Notes under the pieces: model-generated
Database searches by the model: none
Seen by the model: the letters and a program-made list of their open reading frames with translations, nothing else
Told to the model about the DNA's origin: nothing
Shown here: one piece after another, positions 1 to 8,839 of the stretch
Position numbering within the stretch: position 1 is the stretch's first letter
How the letters are laid out: the number at the start of each line of letters is the position of its first letter
Program-made: the position numbers and the translations under genes
DNA from: Dunaliella salina
Taxonomy: Eukaryota > Chlorophyta > Chlorophyceae > Chlamydomonadales > Dunaliellaceae
Length of the DNA stretch: 21,796 nt
Direction: 5' to 3'
Assembly: GCA_002284615.2 (NCBI GenBank)
Contig: MU069692.1
Coordinates: 168,446-190,241 of the forward strand

Positions 1-68
<68 letters not shown>
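1..68. repeat. (CA)34 microsatellite
   Basis: Uninterrupted CA dinucleotides run from the window edge to base 68, so the true tract may be longer. A matching TG tract lies in an intron at 3,136-3,213. No gene is visible between this tract and the tandem repeats that begin at about 278. Confidence 0.99.
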
Positions 69-72
<4 letters not shown>

Positions 73-277
73 GGCCTATTGAAGCTTGTTTGTGTTTTTC
101 GGCAGACTGTGCATGCAGAGGCAGCAAGGGAAGCGAGTGATTCCAATCACAGCGGTGATTCATTCCATACAACCACATGCACACAAACATTTACCTGGAG
201 CCAAGTTCGAGATCCTTGGCCCTTCCAACACCAATCAAATCCGTGTTGCACCTCACCGTACACAGTCGATAACTCCT

Positions 278-545
278 TGACACTTGCCAGGGCCTGCACA
301 GCCTGCTTGCAGAGTTTGCTATTTGCTGTACGCTGCCTTGTACACAGAATTTACGCTACACTCCTCTGAGCACTGCATTTTTCACCTGCTCTGACAATTG
401 ACAGGACCCGCACAGCTTTCTTACAGGATTTGCCGCATGCTGCACTGTGCACAATATTTACGCCTTGCAGTTCACTGAACACTGCATTGTCCACCCACTC
501 TGACACTCGACAGGGTCTGGACAGCTCGCTAGCAGAGTTCACGCT
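278..545. repeat. Degenerate ~110 bp tandem repeat, about 2.5 units
   Basis: Three related segments begin at 278, 392 and 501 with variants of TGACACTTGCCAGGGCCTG and continue with similar CACAGC, TTGCAGAG and GAACACTGCATT blocks. Spacing is 114 and 109 bp. The third unit runs directly into the next minisatellite. Open frames across it are short and no protein family is recognised, so it is treated as non-coding. Confidence 0.7.
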
Positions 546-1590
546 GCGGCAGTGTAATGAGGACTTAGCCGCCGCGGCCGCGTTTTTGCACGAGTGCTTG
601 CACGCGGATAACAGCGCATCTGCTGCTGCTGTAGCTCAGGTGCGGCAGTGCAGTGAGGACATGTCTGCAGCGGCTGCATTCCTGCATGAGTGCTTGTGCG
701 CAGACAATAGCGCATCTGCAGCTGCTGTATCTCTCAGGTGCGGCATTGGCTTAGTGTGGACTTGGCCGCTGCATTTGCACTCCTGCGCGAGTGCTTGTGC
801 GCAGAAAACAGCGCTCAGGTGCCGCATTGGTTTTGTGTGGACTTGGCCGCTGCAGCTGCATTCCTGCATGAGTGCCTGTGCACAGACAACAGCACATCTG
901 CAGCTGCTGCAGCTTTCAGGTGCGGCATTGGTTTTGTGTGGACTTGGCCCCTGCAGCTGCACTCCTGTGCGAGTGCTTGTGCGCAGGCAAGAGCGCTCAG
1001 GTGCTGCGATGGTTTTGTGTGGACTTGGCCGCTGCAGCTGCATTCCTGCATGAGTGCCTGTGCACAGACAACAGCACATCTGCAGCTGCCGCAGCTTGCA
1101 GGTGCGGCATTGGTTTTGTGTGGACTCGGCCCCTGCAGCTGCACTCCTGTGCGAGTGCTTGTGCGCGGGCAACAGCGCTCAGGTGCGGCATTGGTTTTGT
1201 GTGGGCTTGGCCGCTGCATCTGCATTCCTGCAAGAGTGCTTGTGCACAAAAAACAACGCATCTGCAGCTGCTTTAGCTCTCAGGTGCGGCATTGGTTTAG
1301 TGTGGACTTGGCCGCCGCAACTGCACTCCTGCACGAGTGCTTGTGCGCAGGCAAGAGCGCTCAGGTGCTGCGATGGTTTTGTGTGGACTTGGCCGCTGCA
1401 TCTGCACTCCTGCGCGAGTGCTTGTGCGCAAGCAACAGCGCATCTGCAGCTCTCAGGTGCGGCAGTGAAGTGAGGATTTGCCCCGCAGCCGCACTCTGCA
1501 TCCCTGCATGAGTCTTTGCATGCAGCTTCTCTCTGGATTCCTGCATCAGTCATTGCACGCAGACAACAGCGCGCCTGCAGCTGCTGCAGC
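546..1590. repeat. Minisatellite with alternating 81/101 bp units (182 bp higher-order repeat)
   Basis: The phase marker GCGGCATTGG and variants starts at 546, 642, 740, 821, 922, 1003, 1104, 1185, 1286, 1367 and 1459. From 740 the spacing is 81, 101, 81, 101, 81, 101, 81, then 92. Two unit types, one about 20 bp longer with an extra CATCTGCAGCTGCTGCAG-like segment, therefore alternate. Units before 740 are 96-98 bp. Degenerate remnants reach about 1590. Long open frames exist in several frames on both strands, as expected of a GC-rich repeat without stops. The Cys/Ala/Leu-rich translations match no family I know. Confidence 0.93.
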
Positions 1591-1840
1591 TCCCATGTGT
1601 GCGCTGCTGGTCGGGCGAGTGCTTGCATCTTGGGTGCGCAGGCTGTGGTGGTCTTGCTTGGGGCTTACTGGTGCTGTGAGGCTGACATGCTCTTGCACGA
1701 AAGACGATGGATGCTTTGGAAGTGTTGAAAGTGCTCTCCGCAGATTGGCCACTTTTCTGGCTGGCACTCGAGTCGGTTCTGATGGAGCAGGGTGAAAGCT
1801 TACACCAACCACTTGCGGCACGGCCGGTGTCGGTAGCCAT
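1591..1840. other. No recognisable feature
   Basis: Sequence between two minisatellite arrays. Only short overlapping open frames were seen, with no splice-linked coding signal or RNA gene. It may be intron or 5' flank of the Smr-domain gene downstream. Confidence 0.5.
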
Positions 1841-2705
1841 GCATTTTTTGCAGTCTGGGGCAATTCCAATTGCCTGTTCTCACTGCCTATGATTTCTGTA
1901 CAGTCTGAGGCAAGCATGATCCGCCCTCTGTCGTTGCCCATGCTTTTTTTTTTGCTGTCTGAGGCGATTACAGTCCGCCTGCTGTCGTTGCCCATGCGTT
2001 TTGTTTGCAGTTTGAGGCAACTAAGATACGCCCGCTGTCGTTGCCAATGCATTTTTTTTGCTGTTTGGAGCAATCACAATCTGCCCGCTGTCGCTGCTCA
2101 CACACTTACTTTGCACTTGGGGGCAATCGCAATCCGCCCGCTGATATTGCACATGCATTCCGTTTGCTGTGAAGCAATCACTACCCGCCTGCTGTCGTCG
2201 CCCATACCTTTTGTGTTTGCAGTGTCGGGCAATCACAATCCGCCTGCTGTCGTTGCCCATGCGTTTCGTTTTCTGTCTGAAGCAATCACAATCCGCAATC
2301 GCAATCTGCCTGCTGTCGTTGCCAATGATTTTTGTTTGTTTGCTATCTTTGGCAATCGTAATGCGTAATCACAATTTGCCTGCTGCCGTTGCTTTGTTTG
2401 CTATCTGTGGCAGACACAATCCGCAATCTCGATCTGCCTGCTGCCGTTGCCCATGCATTTTGTTTGCTATCTGTGGCAATCACAATCCACAATTTCGATC
2501 TGCCTGCTGTCGTTGCCCATGCATTTCGTTTTCTGTCAGAAGCAATCACAATCCGCAATCGCAATCTACCTGCTGTCGTTGCCCACGCGTTTTGTTTGCT
2601 ATCTGTGGCAATCACAATCCGCAATCTCGACCTGCCTGCTGCGTTGCCCATGTGCTTTGTTTGCTGTCTGAGGCAATCACAATCTGCTAGCCAATCGTTG
2701 TATGT
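1841..2705. repeat. ~51-66 bp minisatellite, about 15 units, with splice-acceptor-like core
   Basis: Units follow the pattern TTGCCCATGC, a T-rich run, GC(A/T)G, TCTGAGGCAATCACAATCCG, CCTGCTGTCG. Early units are about 52 bp; later ones carry an extra CCGCAATCGCAA-like 12-15 bp. Several units keep a polypyrimidine tract followed by CAG (near 1,850, 1,900, 2,008 and 2,218). The array ends at the predicted acceptor of the first visible exon of the Smr-domain gene (2,718), whose flanking sequence resembles one more unit. It is probably intronic or upstream of that gene. Confidence 0.9.
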
Positions 2706-2718
2706 GCATTTTTCGCAG

Positions 2719-2875
2719 TCTGAAGCTGTCGCTGCCGCCATCGCCCGGCCCGACAGTTACGCGGGAGTGGCAGAGCTATCGTCAGCCCAGGTCTCTGGGC
2801 TCATCGCAGAATCAGCAGGCAAGCAGACGGCTCAATCCGGATCTCCTCGAGCTGTGCAAAGCCCCTCTCCAACCA

Positions 2876-2926
<51 letters not shown>

Positions 2927-3086
2927 CAGCTGCAGATGGAGCAGAGGCTGGGAATGGGCTGGCCTGTGCAGCAGGTGGCATGACACATGAGGATGGAGGG
3001 TGGCAGCCAGTGCTGGTGCGGTCCAATGGGTTGAAGGAAAGGACAGGCGCATCTGCCAAGGATGCCGCAGACAAGGAACGATCCAG
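2719..3086 (+). CDS. Probable exon with poly-Q tract (Smr gene)
   Basis: Open frame from acceptor TTTTTCGCAG to donor TCCAG/GTGGGC. It ends in phase 2, which fits the next exon exactly (AG+G gives Arg). It encodes an Ala/Ser-rich stretch, 16 Gln, then GGWQPVLVRSNGLKERTG and a charged KDAADKER segment. There is no domain match. Whether it begins with a start codon further upstream is unknown, since the sequence before it is minisatellite. Confidence 0.65.
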
Positions 3087-3133
3087 GTGGGCCTAGGCTT
3101 GGGCGCGCGTGCGCGTGCGTGCGAGCGTGCAGG

Positions 3134-3218
<85 letters not shown>

Positions 3219-5515
3219 GTGCTTCTGCAAATACAACACAATGCCATGCATCGTTGCTTAAGTGGGATGTCCGTCAACTTTCCAGAAGTTCTGTTGATGC
3301 TCTGCGTGACATTGACGCTCACAGCTGCGGCTTTGCATGGATTGCTTTTGCACCCTCTCTGAGCGTAGTGTTAGGGCTCCCTCGATGCCTTGTTGTTGCT
3401 CATTACACTTATCACGGTTGACGTTCACAATGTTTTTGGTGGCTGCAGGCTGCAGTCTGGCAAAGCACGCCAGATTGCACACATATACTTCAACTTCCGC
3501 AATGTGTTCTTCCAGCAAGCAAATGCGGTGAGTCTCTGCAGTGTGCGCTTGTTTGGACAGACATGTTGGCTCTTGGACATGCAAAAAGAGTTTTGTGGTT
3601 TTCAGGGGCCACAAGCTCTGCCACGGCATTGAGGGGTCACACCGAATCTGTTTTGCAGCAGCTTGCCTGATTTTGGGAAGAGAAAAAGAAGGGCAACCTG
3701 TTTTGCAGCAGCTTGCTTGTATTTGGGGAGAAAAAAAGAAAGGCAAGCTCAGGATCTTGGAAATCCCTGCATGCATATGCCTTGCGAGTCTTCGTTTCTG
3801 TTGCAGGAATGTTGGCTGTGTCCTTGAGCGCTGCCCTTGTTCTGGACATACAGGCATACAATGCGGGAGACGGCAAGGCTGCCGCAGAGTTTTCGAGGCG
3901 CGGTCGCCAGTACGGAGAGCTCGCAAAGCAATTCCGCCAGGCATCGAATGAAGAGGTGTGGCGCGGCTGTTTAGTGTGGTTTGGTTTTGGTGATGTCTGC
4001 AGACGCATTTCTTGATTGCCCCATGCTCACAGGCTCAATAGTCGTTGTTTCCTAACTAAGACGAAACCATGAAGCCTATTGCTATCTCCATCCATGAATT
4101 TTGTTCCCAGAGTCACAACATTGCTCTTCCAGTGTAATTGCATGCTCCACTTCACACCACTAAATTCCCTGTGGCCCTGAGTTCTTCTTTTCACAATGAC
4201 CGGCCACAGCTTCTGGATGAAGTTGTCACCAAAAAAAGTCCACATTGGCCCCACGGCAGTGTGTAGCATCCGCGTGCAAAAGCTCATGCGCAAGGGCTCT
4301 GCTCGACTGGCAAAATGTTGTGACGCAGCGCTTCTGTGCCTTCTCAAGTCGTGAGGCCTCAGTTGGAAGATGTTGCAAGGCTGTGCTACTGTGTCTTCTG
4401 AAGCTGTGAGGCCTCATCTTTGTAACCGCCCCGAACGCGGCACTCGCAGGCGTACAAAGCGTCCAACCTGGGCATCCGGAACACGTTCGTCATGGACCTG
4501 CATGGGATGCATGTCACTGAAGCCATGGCTTTACTGGAACGCCAGATGGATGCGTTAGGCAGGCAAGTGTCTACCCTCCACACAAAATTTTGCCTGACGA
4601 GCTGGTTCTTTCTTGCCATCCTTTAAGCATTGGATGCTAGTGTAGAGGCTCGCCCTGCGGCTTGCTGTTTGGACATACGTGCGCAGGCAATGCACTGTGC
4701 CTTTGGTATCTTTTTTGGACGTCTTAACAGGAGTCTTTCTTTGCCTTGAGCCCTTGCTCATGGGCGCCCGTTCTCATTTGGTTGCACCTTGCTTCCATCC
4801 TCCAACCTTCACTGCTCTCTTCCATGGTGCTCCCCTTCATGCAAGCATACAAGCTTTGTGCACATGACCCCATTGAGTTCTTTTGCTCCAGCACATTTCA
4901 GAGTAGCTACACTGAAAATAGGCAGAAGTGAGGATCTGGGCAGCAGCGTGAGTTGTGTTTGTCATCATCCTCCCTGCAGGTTGGTGTCTCCAGAGGGTGT
5001 GCTGCTCAAGTGCATCACGGGCTGGGGGGCCCACAGTGCGCGCGGCATTGCCTTAATCAAGCCTGCAGGTAAGCTGCAAGAGTCGTGCTTTTGCCTCCAC
5101 GTGCCTTGTGAAGTATCCTGGAGTTGTCAGCTGAGTGTGCAATTTCGGTGGACCCAGCTGCAAGCCCTACCTGCTGCCGCGATGCTGTTGCTTCCAACGC
5201 CTGTGAATGATAGGGAGCTGTAAAGCGACACATCATGTCTGCTATGGAAACCATCCTTCTCTTTTGAGGGAGGAATACGAGCAGCATTTCAGTGTCATTT
5301 TTTTGCACACCAGCATGCTGCCATATGCATGGCTATGCGCCCATGGAATGTGAATCAAAAGTACCCTGACTCACCGCTTCATTAAAAAAATTGATTTTGT
5401 ACGCGCAGTCCTGGATTGGGCCAAGCAAAAGGGCTGCAAGCACTTTGTGGAGCCTGGTAACGATGGTGTGGTGATTGTACATGTGACACCAAATGATGGG
5501 CCCCATCATAGATAA
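2719..5515 (+). CDS. DUF1771-Smr domain protein, spliced gene (5' end not resolved)
   Basis: Predicted coding exons are 2719-3086, 3449-3527, 3854-3955, 4450-4562, 4980-5068 and 5409-5515, giving 285 residues plus TAA. Every junction keeps the frame and has plausible splice sites. From the N-terminus: a low-complexity region with 16 glutamines; a DUF1771 helical region (KARQIAHIYFNFRNVFFQQA, then AYNAGDGKAAAEFSRRGRQY); and an Smr domain with the DLHGMHVTEA motif, the glycine loop ITGWGAHSARG, and a final strand ending VVIVHV. DUF1771-Smr pairs are known in plant CID-type and N4BP2-like proteins, where Smr domains bind or nick nucleic acid; nuclease activity here is only inferred. The usual basic residue of the TGKG loop is Trp. 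No PAM2 or CUE motif is visible, so upstream exons may be missing. The last five exons are secure, the poly-Q exon less so. Confidence 0.88.
2878..2925 (+). repeat. (CAG)16 tract, coding for poly-Gln
   Basis: Sixteen pure CAG codons lie in the predicted reading frame of the first visible Smr-gene exon. A pure codon run is expected to be length-variable. The same bases read as poly-Ala, poly-Ser or poly-Cys in other frames, which explains the shadow open frames here. Confidence 0.98.
3136..3213. repeat. (TG)39 microsatellite in intron
   Basis: Uninterrupted TG dinucleotides in the intron between the poly-Q exon and the first DUF1771 exon (3,087-3,448). A short alternating GCGCGTGCG stretch just before it extends the purine-pyrimidine alternation, so this 100 bp has Z-DNA-prone composition. 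Confidence 0.98.
3449..3527 (+). CDS. Exon: first half of DUF1771 (Smr gene)
   Basis: Acceptor GGCTGCAG and donor GCG/GTGAGT, a strong donor match. Encodes LQSGKARQIAHIYFNFRNVF and FQQANA, fitting the conserved first helix of DUF1771 (an R..A......RN..F.QA pattern). Ends in phase 0. Confidence 0.9.
3648..3747 (+). repeat. 50 bp tandem duplication in intron
   Basis: Two units start at 3,648 and 3,698 with CTGTTTTGCAGCAGCTTGC and end in a purine-rich GAGAAAAAGAAGGGCAA-like stretch. They lie in the intron 3,528-3,853 and each carries an acceptor-like TTTTGCAG, although the exon joins downstream at 3,854. Confidence 0.9.
3854..3955 (+). CDS. Exon: second half of DUF1771 (Smr gene)
   Basis: Exactly 34 codons, AYNAGDGKAAAEFSRRGRQY through QASNEE. 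It continues the DUF1771 pattern (AY..G....A...S..G) in phase 0. The acceptor is GACATACAG; the donor GAG/GTGTGG is weaker than the others. Confidence 0.9.
4306..4416 (+). repeat. Degenerate 55 bp tandem duplication in intron
   Basis: Two related segments both contain ATGTTG, CTGTG(C/T)CTTCT and GTGAGGCCTCA; the last block is at 4,351 and 4,406. They lie in the intron 3,956-4,449. Similarity is partial and no function is apparent. Confidence 0.7.
4450..4562 (+). CDS. Exon: Smr domain N-terminal half
   Basis: Encodes AYKASNLGIRNTFVMDLHGM followed by HVTEAMALLERQMDALG. It carries the diagnostic DLHG motif of Smr domains and the following helix. The exon ends in phase 2 at AG/GCAAGT, a non-canonical GC donor. 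Confidence 0.93.
4563..4979 (+). other. GC-AG intron of the Smr gene
   Basis: The donor reads AG/GCAAGT, the known consensus of rare GC-AG introns, and the acceptor is TCCCTGCAG. The phase-2 exon end (AG) plus G gives Arg and restores the Smr frame. No GT donor nearby keeps both the conserved helix and the frame. Confidence 0.85.
4980..5068 (+). CDS. Exon: Smr domain glycine loop
   Basis: Encodes LVSPEGVLLKCITGWGAHSA then RGIALIKPA. It matches the Smr strand-loop segment usually written I(T/H)GKGxHS..G..(R/K)IKPAV. Acceptor TCCCTGCAG and donor GCAG/GTAAGC are both good. Ends in phase 1. Confidence 0.94.
5409..5515 (+). CDS. Terminal exon: Smr domain C-terminus and stop
   Basis: Starts after ACGCGCAG and completes the Val of KPAV. 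It encodes LDWAKQKGCKHFVEPGNDG and VVIVHVTPNDGPHHR, then TAA at 5,513-5,515. The N-G-V-V-(I/V)-V ending is typical of the last Smr strand. Confidence 0.93.
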
Positions 5516-6032
5516 AAGAAAATGTTTTCTGAATTCTTGGCAGGAAGAACTGGCATGCATGCAAGTTGGGTACTTGATTGTAAATTTATGTTTGCATATT
5601 TACTTTTTGGATCTCCAAGTCTTCTTTATGGTTTATGGGAAGCACTATTTTATTGGGTGTTGACTGAACTCCTATCTTCAGCCTTTTTTGGTATTCATGC
5701 ATCAGCTCTTTGCTCATAAGCAAAAGTACTCAATCCTTGTCCTGCTGTTTACCAGATGTAGACCTGTATAGACATCTTTCTTCGTTTCCCGGTCACACTC
5801 TTTTAAACATTGCCTGAGCAGAATCGAGAGGGGGGCATTGGGGTAACACTTCCTGTATCCGCAGTGTTTCCACTCACTTAGTGCGAAAGCTTTGTTGAGC
5901 TCTGGCAAGACCCTCGCCAGCTTGCTAGTCTGGGCACCTCTCTTGGGTGCGCCCGGGATTGCTGCCGCTGTTTCTTTTTGGAACGATCGGTTACCACGGA
6001 TTGGAAATTGTGATCTCCTCTGTGACATGCAT
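5516..6032. other. 3' flank of the Smr gene; no further gene recognised
   Basis: Contains the presumed 3' UTR and sequence up to the tail of the LINE on the minus strand. A minus-strand open frame extends from the LINE into this flank (to 5,714), but it is out of frame with the LINE's own terminus and shows no family similarity. Confidence 0.5.
5579..5583 (+). promoter_or_regulatory. Candidate TGTAA polyadenylation signal
   Basis: TGTAA lies 64 nt after the stop codon of the Smr gene. TGTAA is the usual poly(A) signal in chlorophycean algae. A five-base match occurs often by chance, so support comes mainly from its position. Confidence 0.45.
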
Positions 6033-6050
6033 GATTTAGATTTAGATTTA
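6033..6050 (-). repeat. (TAAATC)n tail of the LINE
   Basis: Three near-copies of a 6 bp unit close the minus-strand LINE, and downstream similarity stops there. Short tandem 3' tails instead of poly(A) are known for several LINE clades. Confidence 0.75.
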
Positions 6051-7298
6051 CATTTGGGGACCTTCAGCCAGATTGTTCGACTGGTCGGCCTGTGACCGGT
6101 CCTCGCCAGCCAACATAATATCCATAAGCTCAGAAATAAACAAATAAAGCTTGTTGTTGTGTTGCAAGAGGAAATCATGCACAGCCTGGACACTAACTTG
6201 CTGTAAATAAGGTTGTTCCATTGAAAAACACCTGAGAAGCAGTTGAACAGGTAAGCATACTTTCTCCTCAAATCACAAACAGCTGCGTTTCTGCACGTCA
6301 AAAGGGCATGAACTTCATCCTGAATCTCATCACAAGAGCAGCAGTCACACAAGAGATTTTCGGGAATCCCAAGCCGCTGTCTCTACCTTCAGCCTGTGTG
6401 CCCTAAGTCTGAATCGGCTAACATTCCTTGCGACATGTTAAGACAGATCCAAATGCATGTGTCTCCAAGTCGGTAAGCGGGCTGGGGCACGCACATTGTG
6501 GTCAAAAGGCACTGCAAACGAAGTTTGATAGGTTGCCAATTTACTGTAAGTCTCCCATGGGTTTACTCCCTCAACATCTCTCCACACTGCCCGCAACCTG
6601 TGCCTGAGGTCAGCAGTGAACTCTTGAGTAGAAATAGGAGTACCCTGCCGCACAGCTTCAACAAAGGAATCACAGCGCCGCAATCCTTGAAAGGCATCTA
6701 ANACTTGAGCAGTCCAGCAAGAAGGCTCACGAGAATGAATGTTCAGATCCGCTTTCAGCACGCTTCTCAGCGTCTCGCTATTGGACCTGAGCATGCTATT
6801 ATACATTTTAACAGCAGATCTGAACCAGTAAAACTGGAGCGGCTCATGACCTCACTCCCGCAAAACAGCCCAGTTTGGAGTGGTACGTTTAACACCCAGC
6901 ATGCTTTTTTGATAACTCATGTGCCGCACTTGCAGGTCACTCGCAAACTCCTTGCCCTCTTTAATGTACTCAGTTCCCCACACCTGCCCTGCATACAGTC
7001 CAGCCGGAACCACATACGTCTTCCCAAGCCACAGAGAGACATATGGCCTATTTGCCAGAGAGTGCTCACGAACAAATTGACGGACTAGAAAAGCAGACAC
7101 CATGAACGGACCAGTAGCATGCTCAGAGGACTTCGTCATGCTCATGCGCTTGTGAAACATTATGCCAAGGTACTTGAAAGACTCCTTGTGTGCCAGTGGC
7201 ACCCCCCCAACATGAAAAACAGGCAGATCTGACCCTGAGGAATTAAAGTGAACTACCTCCGACTTAGTGGAGTTGACAATTAAGTGCTTCCGCTGAGC
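6033..7298 (-). mobile_element. 5'-truncated LINE: reverse transcriptase 3' part and C-terminal zinc knuckle
   Basis: Read on the minus strand from 7,298, the copy starts inside the reverse transcriptase thumb (HLIVNSTKSEVVHFN, then FKYLGIMFHKRMSM), after the catalytic YADD region. It continues through a long connection region (YAGQVWGTEYIKEGKEF; LGVKRTTPNWAVLRE), an arginine-rich part, and a Cys-His knuckle (CDCCSCDEIQDEVHALLTC). The host-type family is common in chlorophyte genomes. Stops and frameshifts break the frame near 6,840, 6,430 and 6,250. In the correct final frame the protein ends ...LAEGPQM and the TAA lies in the tail repeat at 6,033-6,050. An ambiguous base at 6,702 falls in the coding part. 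Dead copy. Confidence 0.9.
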
Positions 7299-7402
7299 GA
7301 GAGGAAGGAAGGAAGGAAGGGAGGGAGGGAGGGAGGGAGGGAGGGAGGGAGGAAGGGAGGAAGGAAGGAAGGGAGGGAGGGAGGGGAGGAAAGAGGGAGG
7401 AA
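7299..7402. repeat. (GGAA/GGGA)n polypurine tract
   Basis: About 104 bases of pure purine on the plus strand, built of GGAA and GGGA units. It abuts the 5' truncation point of the LINE at 7,298. It is read as Pro/Ser/Leu-rich open frames on the other strand, which are not genes. Confidence 0.97.
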
Positions 7403-7886
7403 CTGCTTTGGATTTTATCCTTGAGTAAATTGAACAGAGGCAACACATTGGACTGCGACATTGCATACAAAAGCAATGCAGGCGGTTTGCACCTGAAGCA
7501 TTGGTTCGGGAGAGCACAGTCCCCACAGCAGCAAGGGCTCAAATTTGGGACATCGACGCCTCCTGGACACAGGCGAATACCCGACTCGGGTGTGGATGCT
7601 GAGCATCTAACATTCCGCAGGTTACAGGAACAGAAGACCTCCAGTCAGAAAATCCAGTCAGAAAATGTGACACGCATGACATACAGGCATGGAACTGAGA
7701 AACTGCGGGCGTTCTTGTAATCAGACTGTATGATTCCTGACTGCCGTCATAAGTGCAATCCACTGGGTTGACACTAAAGCCCCCGTACCTGTCCAAATTA
7801 AACCATCAGGCTTGCAGGTTTGGGATAGACTGCAGAATCGCTTTGTAACTGATTCAATTCCAAGATTACGAAATTAGGATACGGAA
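7403..7886. other. Unassigned spacer between retroelement fragments
   Basis: No domain recognised in any frame. It includes a perfect 13 bp tandem duplication TCCAGTCAGAAAA at 7,640-7,665. Some minus-strand peptides are cysteine-rich (CCCGDCALPNQCFRCK) and could be decayed retroelement, but this is not supported further. Confidence 0.4.
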
Positions 7887-7889
7887 GGA

Positions 7890-8123
7890 AGTTTTACTGC
7901 TTTAATACGCCTACAAGGGCAGCTGAGCAGAGACATAGAGGCCCGTAACCAGACCATTGTAAGAAAAAATGAAAGCAGTGCTCAAAAGTAAGGCACAGCA
8001 TCTCAAGCATGCAGACACAAACTCGGCCGATTCTGAAACATTAGCTCGGTTCATGAAGTCTCTGAGGCGTACTGGGCAACCGGGAAGTGCACAGCTAAAC
8101 AAATGATGGAACTGATTGCGCAA
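7890..8123 (-). mobile_element. LINE 3'-end fragment, same family as the nested copy at 15,157-15,542
   Basis: On the minus strand MRNQFHHLFSCALPG and RLRDFMNRANVSESAEFVSA, CLRCCA matches LRTQFQHLFSSLPENG, RLQDFMNQTDVLELAKSVSA, CLKCCA in the plus-strand copy. Similarity runs on into the 3' UTR (GCTCAGCTGCCCTT plus a GGCG/A-rich stretch) and fades near 7,890, where the tail would lie. The family's own stop after CCA is lost here. Only the last 70 or so codons survive. Confidence 0.82.
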
Positions 8124-8835
8124 GTCTGAAAAATGGCACCCAAACTGACGTCAATCGGAGGGGAAGCGGTCGCATCTAGGCTGAGAATTCTCAACTCACA
8201 TTGTCACACTCACAAGCAAGTCTTGTGCTAGCAGGCATTAGCAGTTGACTCAAAGAGCACAAGAGCTTTGAACTTCATCTTGAGGAGCCAGGGCAGCCAT
8301 GTACACTGAGATGCAAGTGTTGAAGGGCATCATCAGTCAAATTCTTCGAGCGGATTCTTCATCAAATAGCACAAAGCCTCATTTGCATGAGCATTTGCAT
8401 GAGCATGCAGCCCAACGGGCCTGTCCTTGCAGGCTGAGCAAGCTGAGCCTATTGCTCCCAGGCTGTCAAACAGCACATCTCATTTTGCATAGGCATGAAG
8501 CCCATGGGGCTTGATGCTGGTCCATGCAAGACTTAGAGCATGCCCGTTCCTAGAACAGATTGGGGCTTAGGAAGGGCCCATGCAGATGTTTGGGTGTGTA
8601 CGGATGATCTGATGCCTTACCTCACAACTTTTGGCTCAATATTTTTTCCAAAACATCAGCAGTGAATTCCTAGGGGTCAAAAACCTACCCCCAACGAGAA
8701 GTGGTGCCATTTCTTCTACTTTGTGGACTAGTACATACTACATACTATATATACTAATGTATACTGCTTTTAAATCCCATATACTAGTATACCTCGCACC
8801 CTACCTATAGGGGCAGGCCTAGTATACACAGACAT
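8124..8835. other. No gene recognised; short tandem units
   Basis: Contains two perfect copies of CATTTGCATGAG (8,380-8,403) followed by a partial third, and an AT-rich stretch with repeated ATACTA/TATAC steps at about 8,730-8,830. No coding domain found on either strand. Confidence 0.5.
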
Positions 8836-8839
8836 AGGA

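Noticed and set aside
430..1511. Overlapping open frames of 150-257 codons on both strands in the minisatellite
   Set aside because: Several frames on both strands are open at once because the repeat unit lacks stops and its length is often near a multiple of three. Translations are repetitive and match no family.
2832..3322. Minus-strand frames with poly-Ala, poly-Cys and His-Thr runs
   Set aside because: They are readings of the CAG and TG tracts on the opposite strand of a well-supported spliced gene.
5714..6352. 212-codon minus-strand frame as a separate gene
   Set aside because: Its N-terminal part is the LINE zinc knuckle. It then leaves the LINE frame and runs through the tail into the flank, so it is a frameshifted readthrough.
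7264..7542. Pro/Ser/Leu-rich minus-strand protein
   Set aside because: Mostly translation of the polypurine tract.
8730..8830. AT-rich ATACTA stretch as a promoter or origin
   Set aside because: Only simple-sequence composition; no adjacent gene start or recognisable element.
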